From the NCBI GenBank assembly GCA_002179805.1, contig NAVB01004607.1:1-10080 (forward strand): 10,080 nt of DNA. Reading direction: 5' to 3'. Positions 1-6,454 of the stretch are shown here, piece by piece (within the stretch, counting starts at the first letter, position 1; every line of letters begins with the position of its first letter). This DNA comes from Acanthamoeba lenticulata (lineage: Eukaryota > Discosea > Longamoebia > Acanthamoebidae). Under the pieces are notes generated by a model that saw nothing but the letters and a program-made list of their open reading frames with translations, was not told the DNA's origin and did no database searches. The translations under genes were made by a program, and so were the position numbers.

Positions 1-1
1 G

Positions 2-751
2 GTCATGTTCACGCGAACGCGCATCCTCAAGATCGTGCTCTACTTCATGGCCAACACCTTCCTCGACCGCTACATGGGCAAGTGGATCCGGTCCCAGGGT
101 ATGTGGTCCCGCACTGACCGACAAGCTGCCTTTCCCTCTCTCGCTGCCCTCGCCGTTGTCGCCGCCGCCGTCCTCACCAGCCCCGCTTGTGCAGTGCGCA
201 AGATCAACAAGCAGCACGTGGTGTTCTTCGCCAAGTCGGACGAGCTGGAGATGCTCAACAAGGCCGTCCTCTACGTTCGCGAGAACGAGCTCACCGAACG
301 GTACGTCGGCCTCCACAAGAAAAGTAATAATAACAACAATAAAAACTTCACGTCCACGTCTAACCACGGTTATCGGTGACCGCCGCGCAGGATGAAGATC
401 TGCCACGTGTATCGGACGGAGGAGGAGATCCCGCCCAGGCTTGTGCACCACGTGGAGATCCTGGACGAGATGTACCCCAAGCTCAGGATCGATCTCGTAC
501 GCACTGCACCCTCCATCCCTCAAATCGATTCATCATCATCATGGTGATGATGGCGAGGGCGTTTTCTCACGAGCGGCCATTGCGCGGCGAATCAGGTGAC
601 GGTGCACGCCGAGGGCTTCACGCCGCGAGTGGTGCGCACGCTCGCGGAAAAGCTGCACGTGCCGCAGAACTTCATGTTCATCTCGTGCCCAGGCGAGAAC
701 TTCCCCGAGAAGATCGCCAAGTACGGCGGCATGCGCATCATCACCCACTGA
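2..751 (+). CDS. C-terminal tail of probable APC-type amino-acid permease (5' partial, 4 exons seen)
   Basis: The gene enters from the left edge, so the start and any transmembrane core are outside the window. Exons: 2-98, 195-300, 391-496, 596-751 (TGA). All introns are GT-AG (GTATGT, GTACGT and GTACGC donors) and the joined frame is open for 154 residues. The first exon reads ILKIVLYFMANTFLDRYMGK, amphipathic to hydrophobic, followed by a soluble alpha/beta region with VRKINKQHVVFFAKSDELEM, an HVYRTEEEIP stretch, MYPKLRIDL, then NFMFISCPGE and a GGMRIITH C-terminus. From memory, this INKQ-VVFF-K-D ... FMFISCP ... GGVR-ITH pattern is the cytosolic tail fused to eukaryotic APC-superfamily amino-acid permeases in protists; that family call is recall, not a search. 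It converges on the methyltransferase gene, with 101 bp between the two stops. The exon structure is much surer than the function. Confidence 0.6.
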
Positions 752-852
752 TGCCCGTCGAGCCGCTCTTCTGGGCCAAGAAACCACATTTTTGTAAGAG
801 TTGTTTTTTTATTACGTTGGTAAAGCTTGTTTATTTATTTTTTTTGTTTTGT
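752..852. other. Convergent 3' intergenic spacer, T-rich
   Basis: This 101-bp gap separates the stops of two converging genes. It is strongly T-rich on the plus strand and must hold both 3' ends. I see an AATAAA-type signal for the minus-strand gene only (annotated separately) and no clear one for the plus-strand gene. Confidence 0.6.
830..839 (-). promoter_or_regulatory. Polyadenylation signal AATAAATAAA for the methyltransferase gene
   Basis: Read on the minus strand this is AATAAATAAA, two overlapping AATAAA hexamers starting about 14 nt past the stop at 853. Position and sequence fit a cleavage/polyadenylation signal. There is no transcript evidence. Confidence 0.5.
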
Positions 853-1882
853 TTATGGCTCGGAAGTAAGCGGCGGGTCGGAGGCTGCCGGCGGAGTGGT
901 CTCTGGGCCGGGGACGGGAAGCTTGTGGGAGAGGACGTAGACATGCATGCCGATGTCCTCGTGGAAGAGGGTGCTCATGCCCTCGAACTCCTCCTCGCCC
1001 TCCCGGGCCGTGGCGCGCCGGAGGGCGGCCTCGCTGATGGCCACCTCGCGACATTGCCCAAAGTGGCGGCGTACGTCGGCCATGAACCGCGTCTCGATCC
1101 ACCCGAGCCTCTCTTGGAAGGCTATCACCACCTCTGTCGTGTACTGCGAGCCAGCAGCCGACGTCAGCGCACGGCACCACCTCGGTTGAGGACACACACT
1201 GGCGTGGGGAAAGGGGCCGCCACCTCACTGAGGCCGAGGATGGCTTGAAGCAGGGCCGGCAGACAGCCGGCGTTGTGGGCGCAGAACACGAGGTCGCTGC
1301 ACAGGACCAGGTCGAACGGCGGGCGCACGTGCGTTGTTGTGTCGCTTCCCCACGTAAGCGCGTGTACCTCTGGCTCAGCGCAGCCAGGCGGCAGGACGTG
1401 CGCGTTGAGCGCGATGTTGGCTCTGTGGGTCATGCATACGGTAAGTGCTATGTGGGGTGCCAAAAGAGCAGAGTGCAGCAGTACCGGAGGAGCGGGAGCT
1501 GCTGCGGAACGTCGGTGAGCACAACGCGAGACGCGCCAAGCATCGCGCAAACGAGGCCCAGCAAGCCGGTGCCGCTTCCCATATCCATCACACTCCTCCC
1601 GCGCACACGGATGCCCTCATCTGCCCCAAACAACTGCGCTTCTTGTTTTGATGAATAAAATCGAAGAAAAAATAATGAAAAAATGAAAGGGTTGGGTGGG
1701 GTAAGTGCAGGCACCTGGAGGAGGACCTTGGCCGCGTTCCACACGATACCACCTGTCGTTCCGCTGCCTGGAATCTGCTTGATTCGAATTCGCGGAGTAG
1801 ATGTCTCGACCCCCGGTGAGGCGGAGCAGGCGTGTGTCAGATCATACTCGTCCCAGCCTGCTTCCGCTGTGGATGAGCTCAT
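853..1882 (-). CDS. METTL21-type (Methyltransf_16) protein-lysine methyltransferase, 4 exons, 268 aa
   Basis: Predicted SAM-dependent methyltransferase of the seven-beta-strand METTL21/EEF-KMT group, whose members methylate lysines on chaperones, elongation factors and similar cytosolic proteins. Exons on the minus strand: 1882-1715, 1633-1485, 1422-1224, 1143-853; introns of 81, 62 and 80 bp, all GT-AG and phase-consistent. Residues 49-56 are GIVWNAAKV-like, matching the family's G-x-x-W-A motif. VMDMGSGTG (71-79) is the SAM-binding motif I, followed by VVLTDVP. RANIALN (106-112) is restored exactly across intron 2 and matches the conserved N-x-x-N helix. ALTWG (127-131) and FDLVLCSDLVF (142-152) are the post-motifs; the usual D-x-x-Y is changed to DLVF. 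YTTEVVIAFQERLGW follows intron 3. The start ATG at 1882 is 89 bp from the stop of the neighbouring F-box gene. The substrate cannot be told from sequence. The C-terminal 40 residues (Pro/Thr-rich) look disordered. Confidence 0.85.
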
Positions 1883-1971
1883 GTCTTGGTGCGTTGTTTT
1901 ATGGCAATTTTACTCACTTTTTTGAAGAACTTGTGAACTTTTGCACAAGTGAAATGTTTTTTTCCAGCTGT

Positions 1972-3204
1972 TCAACCACACAAGCCAAACAGCCACTCTC
2001 TTCCTCTGTCGGCGGTGTCCTTGTCCCAGGGGCAACCGTTGGCGCGAGCCCACTCCAGCACATCCATGTGGCTTTGTGCATAGGCATAATCGCAGGTGCG
2101 CTTGTCCCACGGGCAGCCGTTAGCACGCGCCCACTGGAGCACGGCCAGGTTGCCTGTCTCGGCTGCACCTGCACAAGTCTCCTCGTCCCACGGGCAGCCA
2201 TTGGCGCGTGCCCACTGAAGCACTTCCAAGTGGCCTCCTCTGGCCGCATTAGCACAAACCCACGAGTCCCACGGGCAGCCATTGGCACGCGCCCACTGCA
2301 GCACGTCCAGGTGGCCTCCGTAGGCTGCCTCGACGCAGGTGAGCCAGTCCCACGGGCAGCCGTTGGCTCGGGCCCACTGCAGCACGTCAAGGTGACCCTC
2401 TGCACCCGCCGCGCTGCAGGTCCGCTCGTCCCATGGGCAGCCATTTGCAATCGCCCACTGGAGCACAGCCAGATGGCCTCCTTTCGCGGCGCAGAGGCAT
2501 GTGTACTTGTCCCATGGGCAGCCGTTGGCTCGCGCCCACTGCAGCACGGCCAGGTGACCTCCCCTGGCTGCCCAGGAGCAGGTTTGGTGGTCCCATGGAC
2601 AACCATTGCTGCGCGCCCACTCGAGCACGGCCAGGTGGCCGCCAAAGGCCGCGTGAGCGCAAGTCTGTGAGCTCCACGGGCAGCCGTTGTCACGCGCCCA
2701 CTGCAGCACGGCCAGGTGACCTCCCTTGGCCGCCTCATTGCAGACCTCGGCGAACCACGAGTAGCCTTCTTGACCCGCCCACTGGAGCACGGCCAGGTGG
2801 CCGCCTCCAGCAGCGCGTTGGCAGACCTCTTTGTTGCCCCACGGGCAGCCGTTGGCCCGGGCCCACTGGAGCACCGAAAGCCAGCCTTGGCCTGCAGCAC
2901 GTGCTGCAAAGGACTCATCACCAGTCGCCCTCTTTATGCAGTGCGGCTTGGGAGCACATGGGCGCAGAAGAGGAAGAACGCGCTCCACTGCATCGACCCA
3001 CGTGCGCGACACGGCGCGGCAAGGCACCAGCGAGAGCGGCTGCACGAAGCCAAGCACGAGGCCGATGAGCTCCGCGGGGAGGTCGGACACTCCCACCAGC
3101 TCGACTGCAGCTCTGTTTGGAGGTAGTGATGCTGGTGGCCTGCCGGTGCCTCCAGAGCACCGCTTTTTTTTCCCAGGGCGCGTGACCTGACCATCTACCT
3201 CCAT
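1972..3204 (-). CDS. F-box protein with 11 short ankyrin-related repeats, intronless, 410 aa
   Basis: Predicted substrate receptor of an SCF-type ubiquitin ligase: an F-box to bind Skp1 and a repeat array to bind targets. A basic N-terminus (PGKKKRCS) precedes an F-box at residues about 36-80 (DLPAELIGLVLGFVQPLSLV, then CRAVSRTWVDAVERVLPLL). A linker leads to 11 tandem units from residue 107 to 404 with consensus GHLAVLQWARANGCPWDxxT, C and AAxG. Units are 27 aa (81 bp), except the first at 28; the protein ends with a short LFGLCG tail. The frame is open upstream to 3240 but has no ATG there, so I take the ATG at 3204 (MEVDGQ). No intron is needed, unlike the flanking genes. Unit 2 is the most degenerate (GQEGYSW in place of RANGCPW) and unit 11 loses its final Cys/Ala-Ala. 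The same repeat type occurs in Acanthamoeba and in giant viruses of amoebae (recall). Ligase function is inferred. Confidence 0.85.
   Translation of the reverse strand: MEVDGQVTRPGKKKRCSGGTGRPPASLPPNRAAVELVGVSDLPAELIGLVLGFVQPLSLVPCRAVSRTWVDAVERVLPLLRPCAPKPHCIKRATGDESFAARAAGQGWLSVLQWARANGCPWGNKEVCQRAAGGGHLAVLQWAGQEGYSWFAEVCNEAAKGGHLAVLQWARDNGCPWSSQTCAHAAFGGHLAVLEWARSNGCPWDHQTCSWAARGGHLAVLQWARANGCPWDKYTCLCAAKGGHLAVLQWAIANGCPWDERTCSAAGAEGHLDVLQWARANGCPWDWLTCVEAAYGGHLDVLQWARANGCPWDSWVCANAARGGHLEVLQWARANGCPWDEETCAGAAETGNLAVLQWARANGCPWDKRTCDYAYAQSHMDVLEWARANGCPWDKDTADRGREWLFGLCG
1975..2886 (-). repeat. Tandem 81-bp coding repeat array, 11 units
   Basis: Eleven head-to-tail copies of an 81-bp unit (the first is 84 bp) encode the 27-aa repeats of the minus-strand F-box gene. 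The most constant part of each unit encodes WARANGCPW. Constant spacing without frame slips shows the array is under coding constraint. Confidence 0.85.
2839..2892 (-). repeat. Inverted-duplicate block B, left arm (54 bp)
   Basis: By eye this block is the reverse complement of 3551-3604 with one mismatch in 54 bp. It encodes the join between linker and first repeat (GQGWLSVLQWARANGCPW) in both F-box paralogues. Confidence 0.85.
2996..3090 (-). repeat. Inverted-duplicate block A, left arm (95 bp, F-box)
   Basis: By eye this block is the reverse complement of 3353-3447 with two mismatches in 95 bp, including near-identity at silent sites. It encodes the core of the F-box in the minus-strand gene. 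The pair forms a long imperfect palindrome centred on the shared promoter gap. Confidence 0.9.
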
Positions 3205-3313
3205 TTTTGTGTGTTGGGTCAAATGGACCTGGCAAATCAATCTATATTAAAGGATAAATGAAATAAATATTGCAAGCACGGAACAAAGGCTTGTACATTT
3301 CTCCATTGAGTTC
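3205..3313. promoter_or_regulatory. Shared divergent promoter between the two F-box repeat genes
   Basis: Only 109 bp separate the two divergent ATGs, so both genes must start transcription from this gap or inside each other's 5' end. The AT-rich centre holds TATATTAA at 3243-3250, about 64 nt upstream of the plus-strand ATG and about 39 nt from the minus-strand ATG, so it could serve either gene. Core-promoter function is inferred from position and composition. Confidence 0.5.
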
Positions 3314-4189
3314 ATGCAACAACAGCCTGCAGAAGTCCAAGTTGTGGTGGGCGTGACCGACCTCCCCGCGGAGCTCATCGGCCTCGTGCTTGGCTTCGTG
3401 CAGCCGCTTTCGCTGGTGCCTTGCCGCGCCGTGTCGCGCACGTGGGTAGACGCACTGGAGCACGTTCTTCCTCTTCTTCACCCACATGCCACCAAGCCGC
3501 TCATGATTGCTAGGGCGACGAGAGAAGTGTACTTTACAGAGCGTGTTGCAGGCCAAGGCTGGCTTTCGGTGCTCCAGTGGGCCCGAGCCAACGGCTGCCC
3601 GTGGAACTCGCGAACCTGTGAGGAAGCAGCCAGAGGAGGCCATCTCGAGATGCTCCAGTGGGCACGCACCAACGGCTGCCCATGGGGCTCGAGCACCTGC
3701 CTTGCAGCAGCCTTGAATGGCCACATGGCCGTGCTTGACTGGGCGCATCAAAACGGCTGCCCGTGGGACGAGATCACATGCAGCCAGGCGGCCAGGGGAG
3801 GCCACTTGGATGTGCTCCAGTGGGCGCGCGGCAACGGCTGCCCTTGGGACGAGCAAACCTGCATCCAGGCCGCCGGGGGTGGTCACTTGGAAGTGCTCCA
3901 GTGGGCGCGTGCCAACGGCTGCCCGTGGAACGAGGACACCTGCGCCAGCGCAGCCAGCGAAGGCTGCCTGGAAGTGCTGCAGTGGGCGCGTGCCAACGGC
4001 TGCCCGTGGGATGAGAACACCTGCACCGAGGCCGCCAGGGGTGGCCACTTGGAAGTGCTTCAGTGGGCGCGTGCCAACGGCTGCCCGTGGGACGAGAAGA
4101 CGTGTGTCTATGCGGCCTGGTCAGGAGAGTTTGAAGTGCTTCAGTGGGCTCGTGCCAACGGCTGCCCATACGCTGACCATATCTGCTAG
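3314..4189 (+). CDS. F-box protein with 8 short ankyrin-related repeats, intronless, 291 aa
   Basis: Paralogue of the minus-strand F-box gene, arranged head-to-head, and also a predicted SCF substrate receptor. The F-box spans residues about 12-56 (GVTDLPAELIGLVLGFVQPL, then CRAVSRTWVDALEHVLPLL). Eight 27-aa units run from residue 82, with consensus GHLEVLQWARANGCPWDE, T-C and AA. Units 5-7 share identical DNA over the WARANGCPW core, which points to recent unit duplication or conversion. Unit 8 is cut short (GCPYADHIC, then TAG), losing the Trp of GCPW and the second half. Past the stop, a ninth unit survives as an out-of-frame remnant, so the original protein was probably longer. The ATG at 3314 is the only in-frame ATG after the upstream TAA at 3248. 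No introns. Confidence 0.85.
   Translation: MQQQPAEVQVVVGVTDLPAELIGLVLGFVQPLSLVPCRAVSRTWVDALEHVLPLLHPHATKPLMIARATREVYFTERVAGQGWLSVLQWARANGCPWNSRTCEEAARGGHLEMLQWARTNGCPWGSSTCLAAALNGHMAVLDWAHQNGCPWDEITCSQAARGGHLDVLQWARGNGCPWDEQTCIQAAGGGHLEVLQWARANGCPWNEDTCASAASEGCLEVLQWARANGCPWDENTCTEAARGGHLEVLQWARANGCPWDEKTCVYAAWSGEFEVLQWARANGCPYADHIC
3353..3447 (+). repeat. Inverted-duplicate block A, right arm (95 bp, F-box)
   Basis: Matches the reverse complement of 2996-3090 at 93 of 95 positions. It encodes the F-box core of the plus-strand paralogue. Confidence 0.9.
3551..3604 (+). repeat. Inverted-duplicate block B, right arm (54 bp)
   Basis: Matches the reverse complement of 2839-2892 at 53 of 54 positions. 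The 103-bp stretch between blocks A and B has the same length in both genes but is much more diverged. Confidence 0.85.
3557..4186 (+). repeat. Tandem 81-bp coding repeat array, 8 units
   Basis: Eight head-to-tail 81-bp units encode the repeats of the plus-strand F-box gene; the last is truncated by TAG. The WARANGCPW-coding core is nearly invariant, and the variable part of each unit encodes the four or so residues after GCPW and those flanking AA. Confidence 0.85.
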
Positions 4190-4264
4190 CGTATGAATCA
4201 ACTTGAATTTTATCAGTGTTGCAGCAGTGGGCCAGTGCAGACGGCTGCCCGGGAACAAGAAGGG
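4190..4264 (+). pseudogene. Decayed ninth repeat unit downstream of the F-box gene stop
   Basis: Just past the TAG at 4187-4189 the sequence still resembles a repeat unit. AATCAACTTGAATTT (NQLEF, cf. GEFE-V) is followed, after a frame slip, by 4216-4251, which reads VLQQWASADGCP, matching VLQ-WARANGCP. That stretch is in a different frame from the gene. The unit has an extra Gln codon and has lost the WD that follows GCP. It is best explained as the former continuation of the array, now outside the reading frame. Confidence 0.7.
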
Positions 4265-4417
4265 GACTGAGGCCCCTTGCCCGCAGGTTAAACGGGGCTG
4301 TCGACGTGGTGTGGCCCATGTTGGTGGGTCAAGCGCGTTTCGGCTCTTATTAAAATTTAGAAAAGGGCAATTTCCTGCCTCAACCATGCACCGGTGCGCA
4401 AGTCGTGCGCCGCAACT
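4265..4417. other. Convergent 3' intergenic spacer
   Basis: This gap lies between the decayed repeat and the stop of the glucanase gene on the opposite strand. It holds no ORF with recognisable coding character. On the minus strand an AATAAG variant lies near 4345, a weak candidate polyadenylation signal for the glucanase gene. Nothing else is visible. Confidence 0.4.
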
Positions 4418-6171
4418 TCACTGCCACTGGTAGACCTTGACAGAGTTGAACTGCCAGTACGCCTCCGCGAAAGCAGACGGGTTGTACTACATTGGGGGGG
4501 GGGGGTAGATGATCACGATGGCAAAAAAAAGGCGTGAGACATCGAGTTGGGGCGATGGCATGTGTAAAACGCACCTGGACAAAGTTCTGGCAAGAGGAGT
4601 ACTGGCCGCAGCCAGTGTTCTTCCACACCCAGCTGTCGCCGGCCCAGGTGCCGCAGAAAGTGAGGTTGATGATCAGCTGGTGGTCGTAGAAGTGCGACGC
4701 CGCGCAGTTGCTGCCGAACTGGAAGTGGGCGTAAGGCCTGCTCCCATCGCCATCGCGCAGAAGCCGTCAAGTCAGCAGCAATCTCTCTCTCTCTCGAGCC
4801 AACAAAACAAAACAAAAACCAGGGGAGGAGAACACGCACTTGCCCCAGGAGCTCGGGTTGGGCTGCCCGTTCCTGATGTCCCACGGGATGTTGTTCCGCC
4901 AGAAGAACCAGATCTTGATGCCGTCCTGGTTCCACTCTTTGATGGCAAGTGGCGTGTTTGTGTGTTTCGTGTGTCAGTCGAACGAAGAGGAACGTGTCAG
5001 CCCGCGCAGGCGCCTGCTCGGGGGCATGTGCGAAGAGAGGCCTGGTGGCACGTACCCGTGGCATAGATGCCGCCGCCCCTGCGGTTCAGGGCAGACCCGT
5101 AGTTGGACTCGTTGGCCAAGATGCCGCAGCCCTGGTGCATCGCCGCCCGGGCGAGATAAAGAGATCAGCGACGGTGGGCCCACAACAGCCCGGGATTATC
5201 AGGTATCTCGAGTACCAGGTTGAGGCCCTGGCCAAAGGCGTTGACGTAGCAGTTCGAGAGGGCCTGGCCGTTGTCTGCCAAGGACAATTAATTGGTTCGT
5301 GTCCTTAGCAGTGTCTACAAAAAGAGACAGAAAAAAAAAACAAGCGTACAGTTGTCCCAGTGGCCGGTGAAGGAGGAAGTGGGCACGGAGCTCATGTCGC
5401 AGTTCTGCGAGGTGTGGAGGGTAGACTGCCCGCGCGTGCGACGGATGTGTTGCCTTTGTCAAACCAAAAAAACGGGGCCCACCACGTGGTGATCGAGCAA
5501 GTCAGGGGATGATACCTTGTCGATAGTGTCGAGGTTGACGCCCTCAATGATGTCGATCTCGCCGCCATTGGGCCAGTTCGGGCCACACAACCAGAAGGCC
5601 GGCCACGTGCCTTGAGTGCGCAGCGTCGTCAGGGGGAGGGGGCCAGAGTGAGGAATCCGACGTCTCCTTCAGCTGTTGGAATATGGAGCGTACCGCAGCC
5701 AGTGGGCATGTGGGCGATATCAGCCAAGAAGAGGCCGCCGTTGAAGGTCGCCTTGGTGGAGATGCGCACAGCAGCACGCCCGCGCCCGCTCGAGATGGAG
5801 GAGTGATCAGCCCCGATGTAGACTCCGGAGCTCGACGCCGAGATCAAGCCCCACTCTGCGGGCCACAATAAATATTCAAATAATGAAAACATAATTAGTA
5901 CAAAAAACTTATAATTAAAATAAATCAATAAAAAAAGTTGCAAGGAGACCGCGCTTGTGGGGGGTCGCAAAGTGCGCGGACCTTGAGCTTGCTCGCGCGT
6001 GACGTAGTCGACGTAGCCGTTGGTGGGGTCGTTGGCCGACCAGAAGTCGAAGTTGTCGAAGAAGTTGGGGCCGGAGTAGTCATGGCTCACCACGTATCTG
6101 CCCTCAGTCGCAGCAGCTGCCAGTACCAGCGCGAGTGCGCACACCAGCCGTCTCGTGTTGTCGCCCGTCAT
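4418..6171 (-). CDS. Secreted GH16 endo-1,3(4)-beta-glucanase, 9 exons, 328 aa
   Basis: Predicted laminarinase/lichenase-type glucanase (EC 3.2.1.6 class) that hydrolyses beta-1,3(4)-glucans of fungal or algal walls. Exons (minus): 6171-5982, 5855-5694, 5610-5516, 5425-5350, 5274-5216, 5131-5056, 4936-4840, 4737-4575, 4486-4418. All eight introns (75-126 bp) are GT-AG and every phase closes. Residues 5-24 form a signal peptide ([18 protein letters not shown]). [20 protein letters not shown] is the family's N-terminal signature. [13 protein letters not shown] precedes GEIDIIEG, with catalytic E135, D137 and E140 all intact. [41 protein letters not shown] and [12 protein letters not shown] follow in the order typical of fungal-type GH16 enzymes, ending [20 protein letters not shown]. 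Many Cys residues suggest disulfides, fitting secretion or phagosomal delivery. A role in digesting prey walls is inferred; remodelling of the cell's own cyst wall is the alternative. Confidence 0.93.
4494..4505 (-). other. C12 homopolymer serving as polypyrimidine tract of glucanase intron 8
   Basis: Twelve consecutive G on the plus strand read as C12 on the sense strand, ending a few bases before the TAG acceptor at 4489-4487. It is probably the polypyrimidine tract of the last intron (4487-4574), built from C rather than T. Confidence 0.6.
4782..4795. repeat. (TC)7 dinucleotide microsatellite in glucanase intron 7
   Basis: Seven TC units lie inside intron 7 (4738-4839); on the sense strand they read as GA repeats. 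No function is evident. Confidence 0.7.
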
Positions 6172-6454
6172 ATCCCTCTGCTGCAGAGACGCCCTTATCT
6201 CTGCCAAGAAATTTTCAAACACTAAGCAAAAAATGGCAGCTTTAGTCCCTCTGTTGTAGTACTGAGGTGTGCCAGCTAAGGCATTAAATGCGTACGGGCC
6301 GCGTTGGCTGCTGTGCGTGAAGTGGTGTGTTTTGGCTGCAACCGCTGTGTGTGGCCTTTTTTTATTGCCGCTGTCCAACCCGGATTGGCGTAATAAACCG
6401 ACCAATCCCAAACCGACGTGGCGCGAATCCGCAGGTGAAGTGTCAGCCTTATCT
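6172..6454 (-). promoter_or_regulatory. Intergenic region: glucanase 5' flank and upstream gene's 3' end
   Basis: This 283-bp gap lies between two genes on the minus strand. The side next to 6171 must hold the glucanase promoter; I see no TATA box, only an AGATAAGGGC stretch at 6191-6200 (a GATA-type core). The far side holds the poly(A) signal of the upstream macrodomain-like gene. No convincing ORF or RNA gene is visible. Confidence 0.45.
6361..6366 (-). promoter_or_regulatory. AATAAA polyadenylation signal of the macrodomain-like gene
   Basis: On the minus strand AATAAA followed by more A lies about 90 nt past the TAA at 6455. This is a standard position and supports the last-exon model of that gene. 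Confidence 0.55.

Noticed and set aside
1801..2670. Long plus-strand open frame opposite the minus-strand F-box gene
   Set aside because: It is the antisense of the 81-bp repeat array: the repeat unit lacks stops in this frame, so openness simply repeats. The translation is a repetitive Val-Pro-Arg/Trp-Ala-Ala pattern with no family resemblance.
3242..4048. 268-codon minus-strand open frame opposite the plus-strand F-box gene
   Set aside because: Same antisense effect of the repeat array, mirrored; the sense strand shows a coherent F-box and repeats.
1975..4186. Regularly spaced repeats suggesting a CRISPR array or satellite
   Set aside because: The 81-bp period is in coding frame, units are contiguous without unique spacers, and they translate to a protein repeat in a eukaryotic context.
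4509..5066. Plus-strand open frame over glucanase exons 6-8
   Set aside because: It crosses exons and introns of the glucanase on the opposite strand and has no recognisable protein features.
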